From UBA6522 sp963664945 (GTDB lineage: Bacteria; Pseudomonadota; Gammaproteobacteria; Steroidobacterales; Rariloculaceae), in NCBI GenBank assembly GCA_963664945.1, contig OY761822.1, positions 4,340,001 to 4,404,000 of the forward strand: DNA of 64,000 nt, read 5' to 3'. The stretch's first letter is position 1. Each line of letters opens with the position of its first letter. The position numbers were made by a program, and so were the translations under genes. The notes beneath the pieces were generated by a model. It had not been told where the DNA came from and did not search any database. It saw nothing but the letters and a program-made list of their open reading frames with translations. Positions 15,971 to 24,392 of the stretch are shown here, piece by piece.

Positions 15971-16594
15971 ATGCGCACGTACGTCTACGTAGATGGTTTC
16001 AATCTGTACTACGGAGCACTAAAAGACACGGCATGGAAGTGGATTGACCTTCCGGCGCTGTTCGCGACGATACTCCAGCCCCGACACGATATCCTGTCAG
16101 TCAAGTACTTCACCGCGCGGCTCTCGGGCAGGCCGGACGACCAGTCCAAGCCGCAGCGGCAGGATACTTATATTCGCGCCCTTCAGCGCTACCGTCCCGA
16201 GGTGGAGGTGTATTTTGGGCATTTTCTCACCAACCGGGTCCGCATGCCCCTCGTGCGCCCCGTGGGCAATCAGCGAACCGCGCAAGTTATCAAGACCGAA
16301 GAAAAGGGCTCGGACGTCAATCTCGCCGTGCACCTGCTCAACGACGGGTGGTTGGACGCCTACGACTGCGCGGTGGTGGTCAGCAACGACAGCGACATCG
16401 CTGAATCGATGCGCCTTGTGAAGGACCAGCACGGCAAGCGGACCGGGTTGATTACCACGGGGACACGCAGCCCATCCCGCCAGCTTCTGGCGCACGCAGA
16501 CTTTGCCAGACGCATCCGGTCCAACGCCCTGAGACGGTCACAACTGCCCGATCCGATCCCCGGCACGACGATCTGGAAACCGCCGCGCTGGTAG
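15971..16594 (+). CDS. NYN-domain (PIN-like) protein
   Basis: ATG 15971 gives 207 aa beginning RTYVYVDGFNLYYGAL, the NYN first strand with the metal-binding Asp. It is followed by ILSVKYFTARL, EEKGSDVNLAVHLLNDGW and YDCAVVVSNDSDIAESMRL, with the remaining acidic residues in the GSDVN and SNDSD motifs. NYN proteins (LabA/DUF88) are predicted Mg2+-dependent RNases. It appears intact. It is single-gene, with a hairpin just upstream and no partner. It lies immediately right of the IS and may be cargo of the mobile region. Confidence 0.9.
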   Translation: MRTYVYVDGFNLYYGALKDTAWKWIDLPALFATILQPRHDILSVKYFTARLSGRPDDQSKPQRQDTYIRALQRYRPEVEVYFGHFLTNRVRMPLVRPVGNQRTAQVIKTEEKGSDVNLAVHLLNDGWLDAYDCAVVVSNDSDIAESMRLVKDQHGKRTGLITTGTRSPSRQLLAHADFARRIRSNALRRSQLPDPIPGTTIWKPPRW

Positions 16595-16942
16595 TAAGGT
16601 GACCAGACGGCTCAGCAACGCGCGCACGCCATTGAGGCCGGTGCGAAGCCAGACAGGACCCACACCGGCCTCGACTCCCGCCAACCAAGGGCATCCCGAC
16701 ACGCTTGCAACGCATATTGCGCTCCGGGCGACGACTGCCGAGCAGCAAATTCTGTACCCTCTGATCAACACTGCGGCTGGTTCGATACATCCATAAAGAA
16801 CGCTTTTGAGACCAATATCCGGGGCGCTGCGCAGCGACAATCAAGATGAGAACCCGCATTGCCTCACATGAAATGCTCCCTTGGCTTGGGGCGTTGCCTC
16901 ATCTGAGATGCTCCCCAGGACGATTGCTTTGGGAGTATAGGC
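16595..16942. other. Non-coding stretch with paired 20-bp direct repeats
   Basis: No gene was seen. Near the right side are two related copies of gcctcacatgaaatgctccc (16861-16880) and gcctcatctgagatgctccc (16896-16915), spaced 35 bp apart. They look like the terminal repeats of the insertion sequence whose transposase start follows at 16943. The same 35-bp spacing is seen at the end of another IS at 19207-19261. Confidence 0.6.
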
Positions 16943-17029
16943 ATGAGGAAGGTGAGCATGGCGGCAAGGGACGAACTGGTCAATGCCTTGGCACGACGTC
17001 AGCAATTCCCGCTACCCACCGGAATGTAG
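16943..17029 (+). pseudogene. N-terminal stub of an integrase-catalytic-core transposase
   Basis: The frame reads MRKVSMAARDELVNALARRQ and is then broken at the agcaattcccgcta motif (17001), stopping at 17029. I recall transposases of the IS481-like group beginning with a similar block (VSMATRxELVxAL). Only some 20 codons remain, so the element was cut by the insertion that brought in the transposase at 17132. Confidence 0.45.
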
Positions 17030-17131
17030 CGATGATGGGGGTTTCGGCGGGTCTGAAAAAAGGTTGTTCGTAAACTTTTCCTTGTGAAACGGTATCATGT
17101 CGGCGTTTCTTCGAGCGCCGGGTGATGAATC

Positions 17132-17879
17132 ATGTCCAAGCCTGCCTTTCGCAAGACGTCGGGCGCGCCGGGGTTGTTGGGGTTGGTGCGCGGGCGTTTC
17201 GACCGTATCGAGGACCCCGTCGCCGGTCGCGGATTGAACCTCGCCGACTGCCTGATGTCGGGGCTGGCGGTGTTCGGTTTGAAGTACGCCTCGCTTCTGA
17301 GCTTCGACCGCGACGCGCGGCACAAGGCGTTGATCCGCTCCAATCTCAAGAGCTTGTACGGCGTGCGGCGCGCGCCCTCGGACACGCGCCTGCGCGAGCG
17401 GCTGGACGAGGTGGAGCCGCGGTCGTTGCGCGGCGCGTTCAAGGCGGTGTTCGCCGCGGCGCAGCGGGGCAAGGCTCTGGAGGGGTTCGACTGGATGGGC
17501 CATTACCTGTTGAGCGTGGACGGCACGGGGTATTTCTCCTCCTCCCGCGTGCATTGCGGCAACTGCTGCGAGACGCGTCACCGGGACGGGCGCACCACCT
17601 ATTATCATCAACTGCCGGGCGCGGTGCTGGTGCACCCGGAACACCGGGAAGTGTTTCCGCTGGCGCCCGAACCGATCGTCAAGGCCGACGGGGCGAGGAA
17701 GAACGACTGCGAGCGCAACGCGGCGAAGCGGTTGTTGGCCGACGTGCGCCGGGAGCATCCGCATCTGAAGCTGATCGTGGTGGAGGACGCGCTGGCGTCC
17801 AACGGCCCGCACATCGAGCCGCTCAAGGCGCTGGACATGCGTTTCGTGCCGGGCGTCAAGCCGGGCGATCACCGGTTCC
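17132..17879 (+). pseudogene. Transposase (DDE, unclassified IS), 3' part lost
   Basis: From ATG 17132 the protein reads GLVRGRFDRIEDPVAGRGLN, LADCLMSGLAVFGLKYASLL, YLLSVDGTGYFSS, EPIVKADGARKNDCERNAAK and LIVVEDALASNGPH. This is a transposase type I recall from several Gammaproteobacteria, with DGTG (Asp) and VEDAL (Glu/Asp) as likely catalytic sites. It is interrupted after PGDHRFL, about residue 250, where another insertion sequence begins at 17880. The rest is not found beyond that IS. Confidence 0.75.
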
Positions 17880-19263
17880 TGTCCACAGGACGGCGCCGAG
17901 GTGGCGCGGCACTCGTTCAGGCCGCGGCGTTGTCGTGTTCGTCGATGAAAGCGAACAGATCCGCTCGCGCGCGGTTCAGGGCTTTGGCGGCCTCCAGGTC
18001 GCTCATCGCGTGGGCCTGCTCGTCCAGCGCCTTGAAAGTGACGCCGGGGCGCAGGTGCTTCTCGGCCTCGTGCAGCGACTTCAGCTTCTCGTACGGCGTC
18101 ATCACGTCCTCGTCCCGGTAGCGCTTGCGCACCCGGCCCTTGCCGTCCACCACCTCGGTGGGAAACAGGCACGGGCGGTGGAAGTTCAGAAACGGCGAGA
18201 GCCAGTCCCGGTTGAAGGCGTTGACCGCTTCCGCCAGATGCGCCGGGATGTGGCTGTAGCCGAGCCACTTGCGGATCACCGCGGCGTTCTTGCCCTCCAC
18301 CAGCGCGTTGTCGTTCGTGCGCCGGGCGCGGGACCTGGTGAACTCCCCCACGTGCAGCTTGTTCAGCAGGGCCGCCACCCGGTGGTTGATGTGCTCCGAG
18401 CCGTTGTCGGCGTGGAAGCCCTTGACTTCAAAGGGAAACGCCCCGATCAGCGACTCCAGCACCGGGACCGGGAAGGCTTCGGAGATCGCCTGAACCGTGC
18501 CCACGTGCTGGAACTGGGTGACCTCGTCCACCACGTTGATGTGATACACCCCCTTGACCCCGTCCTCATCGCCCTGGTGCACCGTGTCCACGCGCAGGTA
18601 CCCCGGCCGGCCCCTTGGGGTGGGCCTCCGGCGCACCCCGATGCGCACCGCGCTCGGGCGCGTACGCCGCCAGACCCGGCGCCGGTTGCGGTAGGTCTTC
18701 GTCTTGCGCAGGTTGTACAGATGCCCGTTGGACAGCCCCGCCAGGCGCTCGAAACGGGCGTCGCCGAACTCATGGTATTGCCGGCGCAGCACCTTGCGGG
18801 TGCCCGCCCCGGACATCTGCCCCAGGTCCCCGTCCACCTCCGCCAGCAGCCGGATGTCCTGGCGTGTGTAGCGGCGCCTGAAGGGCTTCGCCGGAGGACC
18901 ACCGCGCCGATCCTCCACCCGTCCGGTGCGCCGATGCTGACCGATCAGGCGCGTGAGCTGCGCCCTTGACAGCCCGGTCACCTTGCCCGGACACCGCCTC
19001 ACCAGGCCCTTGTCCGGCTTGCCCAGGCGGTGATACCCCAACTTCACCAGCGTGCGCCGAACCAGGTCGTAGACGCCCTCGCGGTCGCCCTCGACAAAAT
19101 CCACCGCCTCGCTGCCCTCCAGAAAGGCCCGGACCTGCTCCAGGCTCCGGACCCGCTGCGTCTGTAGCGTCACGATCATCCTCCGATGATCCCAGACGCC
19201 GACCTACAGGCTCATGTCTCGTTGGATTTACGCCCCCCGTTCAGGCTCATGTCTCATTGGACA
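17880..19263. mobile_element. IS with integrase-core transposase (IS481/IS3-like)
   Basis: The outer bases tgtcca (17880) and tggaca (to 19263) are complementary. The right end carries two copies of caggctcatgtctc[g/a]ttgga (19207-19226 and 19242-19261) 35 bp apart. One intact minus-strand transposase gene fills the element. It cuts the transposase gene on the left and ends 72 bp before the arylsulfotransferase start. I see no target duplication, so the exact ends are provisional. Confidence 0.65.
17917..19179 (-). CDS. Integrase-core (rve, DDE) transposase
   Basis: The frame of 420 aa from 19179 (GTG/ATG region: MIVTLQTQRVRSLEQVRAFL) has an N-terminal helical DNA-binding part (KVTGLSRAQLTRLIGQHRRTG), then the catalytic core with YLRVDTVHQGD (Asp), KGFHADNGSEHINH (Asp) and TNDNALVEGKNAAVIRK (Glu), a complete D-D-E set. 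The C-terminus ends FAFIDEHDNAAA. It appears intact. It resembles the IS481/IS3-type rve transposases without an orfA. Confidence 0.85.
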   Translation of the reverse strand: MIVTLQTQRVRSLEQVRAFLEGSEAVDFVEGDREGVYDLVRRTLVKLGYHRLGKPDKGLVRRCPGKVTGLSRAQLTRLIGQHRRTGRVEDRRGGPPAKPFRRRYTRQDIRLLAEVDGDLGQMSGAGTRKVLRRQYHEFGDARFERLAGLSNGHLYNLRKTKTYRNRRRVWRRTRPSAVRIGVRRRPTPRGRPGYLRVDTVHQGDEDGVKGVYHINVVDEVTQFQHVGTVQAISEAFPVPVLESLIGAFPFEVKGFHADNGSEHINHRVAALLNKLHVGEFTRSRARRTNDNALVEGKNAAVIRKWLGYSHIPAHLAEAVNAFNRDWLSPFLNFHRPCLFPTEVVDGKGRVRKRYRDEDVMTPYEKLKSLHEAEKHLRPGVTFKALDEQAHAMSDLEAAKALNRARADLFAFIDEHDNAAA

Positions 19264-19335
19264 AGGCTTGACCTTCGCGTGGACGTGCTAAATTCAGATC
19301 ATCCCGGCAATTCGCATCAGGGGGGGCTAACGGTG

Positions 19336-20814
19336 ATGAACAACACAACGAAGACTACCGCACTCGCGATTACGGTCGCTTTGCTGTGCGCAACGACGCC
19401 CGGGCAGGCGGAAACGATTCGCAACGTGACCGGACTCAACTATTGGGACCGGGACAGGGCCTTCGAGGGCTACACGGTTTTCGCCGCCCAGGGGAATGCG
19501 ACGACCTATGTCCTGGACATGGAGGGCAACGTCGTGCATAGCTGGCCCATGGGGGGGAATTCGCGCCCGCTGGACAACGGCAACCTGTTTGCTCGTGACA
19601 GCGAAGGCTTCCACGAGCTGGACTGGGAGGGCAACATCGTCTGGAGCTACAGGGAGACCCGCCCGAACTACACGTCGCACCACGACTACGTTCGCGCCTT
19701 CAACCCCAAGCTGGGCGCACCGACCACCTTCTACATCGCCAATCGGGACGTGACCCAGGAGGAGTGCATCGCCTTGGGGTGCGATCCGGCCAACGACTAT
19801 ACCGGCGCCCAGATCGACACCATCGTGGAGGTCGACATGGACGGTAACGTGATCTGGGAATGGCGATTCGTCGATCACCTGGTGCAGGACCGGTATCCGG
19901 ACAAGGCCAACTACGTGGGCGAAGGCAAGACCATCGCCGATTACCCGGGGCGCCTGAACGTCAACCTTCCCGGACGGCCCGTGCGCCGGGACTGGCTGCA
20001 CCTCAACGCCATGGACTACAACCAGGATCTGGACCAGGTCATGTTCGACACCGTGCAGGGCGAGGTCTACATTGTTGATCACGGCAATACCTTCATCCCC
20101 GGCGATCCCGAGACGAGCCTGGCGCTGGCGGCCGGGCCGAAGGGGGACCTGCTGTACCGCTTCGGCGATCCGGCCCGCTACGGCCAGGGCGATCCGCCCA
20201 GGATCCTGGAGGACTGGACCACGTCATCGCCCGGGCACAAGCAGATCGGCGGCGTGCACGACATCCAGTGGATCGACGAGGGGCTGCCCGGCGCAGGCAA
20301 CGTGCTGCTGTTCAACAACGCCCAGTACCTTTTCGAGCGCATGCCGCAATCCTACGTGTTCGAGATCAACCCCTATCTCGATGCCGACGGCAACGACACC
20401 GGTAGCTACGTGAACCCGCCGGATGCCGGCTATACGGTGTGGGTATCGGACAATCCTCGCAATACCCACAAGCTGCCGAAGAACCTGTCCAATCAGATCG
20501 TTTGGATGTACGGCTCCAGAAGCGGCCAGAACTTCTTCAGCCACATCGGTTCCGGCGCCCAGCGGTTACCCAACGGCAACACGCTGATTTGCGCGGATAC
20601 CGAAGGGCACATCTTCGAAGTCACGGCGGAAGGGGAACTGGTCTGGGAGTACATCAACCCGGTGACCACCGATGGAGAAATCGTGGCCGAGATAATCGAT
20701 GCGCCGCCGATGCACAACCCGGTCTTCAGGGCGTTCCGATACAGCGCGGATCATCCGGCTTTCAAGGGCAGAACGCTGACTCCGATGGGGTCGATTGCGG
20801 AGTATCAAGACTGA
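19336..20814 (+). CDS. Secreted arylsulfotransferase (ASST)-like protein
   Basis: ATG 19336 gives 492 aa with a signal peptide (ALAITVALLCATTPGQA, cut before ETIRN). The mature part is a beta-propeller: TYVLDMEGNVVHSWPMGG, FHELDWEGNIVWSYRE, VEVDMDGNVIWEWRFVDHL, GSGAQRLPNGNTLICADTEGHIFEVTAEGELVWEY. Repeated D-x-x-G-x-x-V-W blades and HDxxW/NGNTL motifs are typical of ASST (PF05935), which in characterised members moves sulfate between phenols in the periplasm. The catalytic His cannot be fixed without alignment. The gene starts 72 bp after an IS, so its promoter may have been replaced. Confidence 0.85.
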   Translation: MNNTTKTTALAITVALLCATTPGQAETIRNVTGLNYWDRDRAFEGYTVFAAQGNATTYVLDMEGNVVHSWPMGGNSRPLDNGNLFARDSEGFHELDWEGNIVWSYRETRPNYTSHHDYVRAFNPKLGAPTTFYIANRDVTQEECIALGCDPANDYTGAQIDTIVEVDMDGNVIWEWRFVDHLVQDRYPDKANYVGEGKTIADYPGRLNVNLPGRPVRRDWLHLNAMDYNQDLDQVMFDTVQGEVYIVDHGNTFIPGDPETSLALAAGPKGDLLYRFGDPARYGQGDPPRILEDWTTSSPGHKQIGGVHDIQWIDEGLPGAGNVLLFNNAQYLFERMPQSYVFEINPYLDADGNDTGSYVNPPDAGYTVWVSDNPRNTHKLPKNLSNQIVWMYGSRSGQNFFSHIGSGAQRLPNGNTLICADTEGHIFEVTAEGELVWEYINPVTTDGEIVAEIIDAPPMHNPVFRAFRYSADHPAFKGRTLTPMGSIAEYQD

Positions 20815-20874
20815 TCAGCCTCGTGTACCAGGGTTTGTCTGGCGGTGAAATTCAATTGCCGGGAGGCGCCTGAC

Positions 20875-20997
20875 ATGTTTGACGGTCGACGCCTGTTCGT
20901 CCCAGCACTGTTGCTGGCGCTTCTGTCCGTGTCGCTGCCTGACGCTACCGCACAGACCGGCAACGGCGAAATGGAGTACGCCTATACCCTTCCGTAG
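20875..20997 (+). CDS. Short secreted peptide, possibly a truncated gene start
   Basis: After a good ribosome binding site (ggagg, eight bases before ATG 20875) the frame encodes 40 aa: FDGRRLFVPALLLALLSVSL, PDATAQTGNGEMEYAYTLP and a stop. The first 26 residues are a textbook signal peptide with an ATA cut site. The mature part would be only about 14 residues, so this is probably the start of a secreted protein whose body has been lost. It is 60 bp downstream of the ASST-like gene in the same direction. Confidence 0.45.
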   Translation: MFDGRRLFVPALLLALLSVSLPDATAQTGNGEMEYAYTLP

Positions 20998-21003
20998 TAC
21001 CGC

Positions 21004-21675
21004 CTAAAGACGGTCATCGTAATTCGCGCCCTCCAGTTGACAGTCGAATTCGAGCACCTCCAGGTCGACGCGAAGGAACTCGAAGCTCATGTCGAATGGC
21101 TCGTCGTAGTTGACGGGGTCAGTGTGCGTGATTTCGACATACAGCCGGTCTCCGTCCGCCCGGTACCGTTCCTCGTAGCGCATCCCGGTCGACTGGGGAT
21201 ACCCCTCGGCCGCGCCTCGCGTATCGACGAACCCCTCGCCGACGTCACTCGTATCGATCACCAGCACATCGCCGTCGAATCGGCCCACCGATCGGCCCAG
21301 ATGAGGATGATCCGCGACGGTGGGGGGCGCGTCCTCCAGGCTCAGGTCCGGGTCGAGCGGCACGCGCCGTTGCACGTCCATGTACTCGAAATTGATTTCC
21401 ACATGATCATCGTGCAGCCGGATTTCCCAGGGCGGGTCCGGGATTCCGATCACGTTGGTGAGACTCGCCGGTACGCACTGGAGGTCGGGATCGTCCCGCA
21501 GGGGCACGTAGTCGGCGACGGCCGCCTGTCCGGCCGGCGTCAACCCTGCCACCGGGCGACTGGCGCTCAGTTGCAGCCACGTACCCTCGAGTTCGGCGCG
21601 TTGGGCCGAGGCCACGGGAAGCCCGAGCGAAAACCCGAGCGCCAGCGACACTGCTCGACAGCGCACAGAACGCAT
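21004..21675 (-). CDS. Secreted protein of the DUF6152-associated C-terminal type
   Basis: ATG 21675 overlaps the stop of the upstream DUF6152 gene by one base, so the two are translationally coupled. The 223 aa begin with a signal peptide (SLALGFSLGLPVASA), then ELEGTWLQLSA, LQCVPASLTNVIGIPDPPWEI, HPHLGRSVGRFDGDVLVIDTS and EERYRADGDRLYVEITHTDPVNYDEPFD. The same blocks (LTC/LQC, P-x-P-x-x-I, LGxSxGRxxGxxLxVxT, LxYxxxxTDP) form the second half of the long proteins at 26458 and 43824. Function is unknown. Here the two halves are separate genes. Confidence 0.75.
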   Translation of the reverse strand: MRSVRCRAVSLALGFSLGLPVASAQRAELEGTWLQLSASRPVAGLTPAGQAAVADYVPLRDDPDLQCVPASLTNVIGIPDPPWEIRLHDDHVEINFEYMDVQRRVPLDPDLSLEDAPPTVADHPHLGRSVGRFDGDVLVIDTSDVGEGFVDTRGAAEGYPQSTGMRYEERYRADGDRLYVEITHTDPVNYDEPFDMSFEFLRVDLEVLEFDCQLEGANYDDRL

Positions 21676-22118
21676 CAGCGGTCCGGCTCCTCGCATTCGA
21701 TTTCGGCGCCGCTGACCAGGGCTTCGCGAAACGCCCGGAAGCCGCAGTCCTGGATCAACGAACCGTCGGGGAGGACCATCGCCCTTGCGTATCCCACGTG
21801 TTCCAGGCGGCGGCTCGGGATGAGCGTGATCGTCAGCTCATCCCCCACCTTGATCCGGTCGACATCGACGCCCCGTCGAATGAGGTCGTTCCTCGTGCCC
21901 CACTCGACCAGCCAATGCGAAACGGTCCCGTCGTCCTCAACCACGTCCAGTTCCAGATGAGAGTGGGGGTTCCTGAGGTGGAACGCGGTCAGCGTGCCGG
22001 TAATGTCGTGACGAGCATCGCGGTCGAAGTTCGCGCTGACCGAATGGTGCGCCAACGCAGGCTGCGCCCCGAGGCCCAGAACACCGGCGACGAGAATTCG
22101 ACACGACAGGCGCAACAT
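21675..22118 (-). CDS. DUF6152-family secreted protein
   Basis: ATG 22118 is preceded by aaggag nine bases upstream. The 147 aa start with a signal peptide ending GAQPALA, followed by HHSVSANFD at the mature N-terminus, the hallmark of DUF6152. Then come ITGTLTAFHLRNPHSHLELDV, RNDLIRRGVDVDRIKVGDELTIT and RLEHVGYARAMVLPDGSLI. DUF6152 proteins have a small beta-barrel-like core with NPH and a conserved RxxLxRxG turn. Exported His-His at the new N-terminus suggests metal binding, but no function is established to my knowledge. Confidence 0.85.
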   Translation of the reverse strand: MLRLSCRILVAGVLGLGAQPALAHHSVSANFDRDARHDITGTLTAFHLRNPHSHLELDVVEDDGTVSHWLVEWGTRNDLIRRGVDVDRIKVGDELTITLIPSRRLEHVGYARAMVLPDGSLIQDCGFRAFREALVSGAEIECEEPDR

Positions 22119-22282
22119 CACTTCGATCTCCTTGCGCAACTTCGCGACTCGTTGCTGCTACATAAGACTACCCATGAACATCCCCGAAGGGAAACGCCGA
22201 CGCCGATCTTCTGAATGACCCGGAGTGATGACCGGGCACATCGGCGCCGCCCGATACGAACGGGATCGCGTCGCCGCGTCTG

Positions 22283-23263
22283 CTACCGCGCCCCACCATG
22301 GGCCGCGTTGCCCAGCAGCCATTCGGTACCGGCCTTGAGACTGAACGCTTCGAGATCCGAAATCGACGCAAGTGAGGGTTGTGCGCCCAATCGGGTCGCG
22401 GCAAATGCACCTGCACTCGAGGCCAACCGTACAGCCTCTGGTCGGCGCAAACCGCCCCCCCAGCCAACGGCCAGTGCGCCGCTGAATGCGTCGCCGGCAG
22501 CAGTCGTATCGACCGCTTCGACCGGCGTGGCGGGCACCAGCATGGCTCCGGACACATCCGCCAGCAACGCTCCGTCCGCGCCCATCGTAATGATCGCGCA
22601 CGTCGGACCCATGCCGAGCAACACGCTCGCGGCTTCCCTGGCTGAAGATTCGTCTGCAACCCGGATCCCGGTCAGGTGTTCCGCCTCCGATTCGTTCGGT
22701 TTTATACACGCGACGTTTCGGAGAAGGTTCTCCGGCAACGGCTCGTCGGGCGCCGGTGCCGGATCGAGGATGACCGGCACGCCGGATTGAGTGGCAATTT
22801 CCGCGGCGCGCGTGACGACGTTCAACGGCAATTCCAGTTGCATGAGGAGGACATCCGCCTCGCGGATCACGTCGGCCGCGCGTTCGATGTCCTCGACGCA
22901 CATCGCATGATTGGCTCCGGACGCCACGGATATCGCGTTTTCGCCCGCCTCGTCCACCAGAATCAACGCGACGCCGGTTGCGTTTTCTTGATCGCGCACG
23001 ATCCGGTCCGTGTTTATGCCGTCCGTCCGATAACCGGCGATGGCCTGGTCGCCGAATGCGTCCGCACCGACCCGGGAAATGAATTGTACGTCGGCTCCGA
23101 GGCGGGCCGCGGCAACGGCCTGGTTGGCGCCCTTCCCGCCTGCGGCGAGAAAGAATTCACCACCGACGATGGTCTCACCCGGCATGGGAATCCGGCTGGA
23201 CTTCACGACCATGTCGGTGTTGGAACTGCCGACGACTACAATCTTGGGTTTTCTCACGACCAT
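22283..23263 (-). CDS. rbsK: Ribokinase-family sugar kinase
   Basis: From ATG 23263 the product is 326 aa (TTG/GTG starts further up are unsupported). It has KIVVVGSSNTDMVVKSSRIP, PGETIVGGEFFLAAGGKGANQAVAAARLG, the ribose-binding block of RbsK. VILDPAPAP, CIKPNESEAEHLTGI and the catalytic anion hole AVDTTAAGDAFSGALA complete the PfkB fold, Asp in AGD being the base. Predicted to phosphorylate ribose at O5 in the cytoplasm. It is the last gene of a minus-strand set with an ADP-ribosylglycohydrolase lipoprotein and a GRP sugar permease. Confidence 0.9.
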   Translation of the reverse strand: MVVRKPKIVVVGSSNTDMVVKSSRIPMPGETIVGGEFFLAAGGKGANQAVAAARLGADVQFISRVGADAFGDQAIAGYRTDGINTDRIVRDQENATGVALILVDEAGENAISVASGANHAMCVEDIERAADVIREADVLLMQLELPLNVVTRAAEIATQSGVPVILDPAPAPDEPLPENLLRNVACIKPNESEAEHLTGIRVADESSAREAASVLLGMGPTCAIITMGADGALLADVSGAMLVPATPVEAVDTTAAGDAFSGALAVGWGGGLRRPEAVRLASSAGAFAATRLGAQPSLASISDLEAFSLKAGTEWLLGNAAHGGAR

Positions 23264-23366
23264 TTTCGGTGCCGGGGGGCGCTTCAGCGAGCGGTGCAAT
23301 GAATTGACGCCAGGATACGCTCTAGCGAGCGTTGCGGGGAAGCGGTCGCGACGGAGCCACCCGAGT

Positions 23367-24365
23367 TCATGCCCCCGCCGCGATAATGAGGACCAGGCCC
23401 AGAATGAAGCTGACGAACATCATGCCGATCAGTCGATCGGTGCCCGCGGGTGCATCCCTGAACTCCTTCCACACGAAGACGCCCCAGAATGCCGCGACCA
23501 TCGTGGCGCCCTGCCCGAGCCCGTACGAAATCGCGGGCCCGGCAACGCCGAATGCGATGATGGAAAACAACATGCCGACGCACCAGATCATCCCACCGGC
23601 AATGCCCCATACATGGTCCCTGCCGGTGCCCCGGAAATACTGGGACGGCGCAATCGGATCGCCCTGGAACGGCTTGAGCATGATGATCGTATTGACAATG
23701 AAATTGCTCAACAGGATGCCCAGGGAGAACAAGACCATGGCGGTATAAGGGCTCAGCATGCCTGCCTGCATGTCGACAAAGTCGGGCGACATGGCCGCGG
23801 CGACGAACCGATAGAAAAAACCCATGAGAATGCCGCACAGGACAGCGAGCCCGAGACCGAGGGTGCCACGCGATCCGCCCTGCCCGGGAAGGCGCCTGTA
23901 GGCCATCGCATCCATGATGATCGCGGCCGCGACCAGGCCCACCCCGGCAAAGAGCATCAGCGGATCGCCCTGTGGTTGGGCGATATAGTTGACGATCACA
24001 CCGATCACCAGCGCCAGGCCGATCCCGACCGGAAACGCCACGGCCATCCCCGCGAGCGCAATGGCCGCCACGAGCAGGATATTGGCGATGTTGAACACGA
24101 CCCCGCCGAGTACGGCAGAGCCGAGGTTCGCAGCTGACGCCTGGGCCAGATCGTCAAGGAACCCACGCCCCTCGGAACCCACGCTGCCCATCGTGAACGC
24201 AAACAGCAGTGCAGCCAGCAGAACGCCGATCACGTAGTCCCAGTAGTACAACTCGAAGCGCCATGTCTTGCCCGCGAGCTTCTGGGTGTTGGCCCAGGAT
24301 CCCCAGCAGAGCATGGTAATGACGCAAAAGACGACAGCCACCGCGTAGTCTTGCAATACAAACAC
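23367..24365 (-). CDS. GRP/RhaT-type sugar permease
   Basis: GTG 24365 follows aaggag by five bases; an ATG two bases away is in another frame. The 332-aa protein is almost entirely hydrophobic, with about ten membrane segments (AVAVVFCVITMLCWGSWANT first). Motifs such as ELYYWDYVIGVLL, GVVFNIANILLVAAIALAGM, AFPVGIGLALVIG and GAGQ-like GYGLGQGATMVAAFWGVFVWKEF fit the glucose/ribose porter (GRP) branch of the DMT superfamily. It starts 27 bp after the glycohydrolase stop and precedes ribokinase by 103 bp, so a ribose or ribosyl substrate is likely. Confidence 0.85.
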   Translation of the reverse strand: MFVLQDYAVAVVFCVITMLCWGSWANTQKLAGKTWRFELYYWDYVIGVLLAALLFAFTMGSVGSEGRGFLDDLAQASAANLGSAVLGGVVFNIANILLVAAIALAGMAVAFPVGIGLALVIGVIVNYIAQPQGDPLMLFAGVGLVAAAIIMDAMAYRRLPGQGGSRGTLGLGLAVLCGILMGFFYRFVAAAMSPDFVDMQAGMLSPYTAMVLFSLGILLSNFIVNTIIMLKPFQGDPIAPSQYFRGTGRDHVWGIAGGMIWCVGMLFSIIAFGVAGPAISYGLGQGATMVAAFWGVFVWKEFRDAPAGTDRLIGMMFVSFILGLVLIIAAGA

Positions 24366-24392
24366 ATCAGCTCCTTTCAGTCGTTCCGGCGC

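Noticed and set aside
17122..18969. 615-aa plus-strand frame across two transposase genes
   Set aside because: It runs out of frame with one transposase and antisense to the other; the repeated charged composition is typical of a shadow.
23040..24137. 365-aa plus-strand frame opposite the GRP permease and ribokinase
   Set aside because: Its His/Asp-rich sequence is the complement of hydrophobic codons; no motif.
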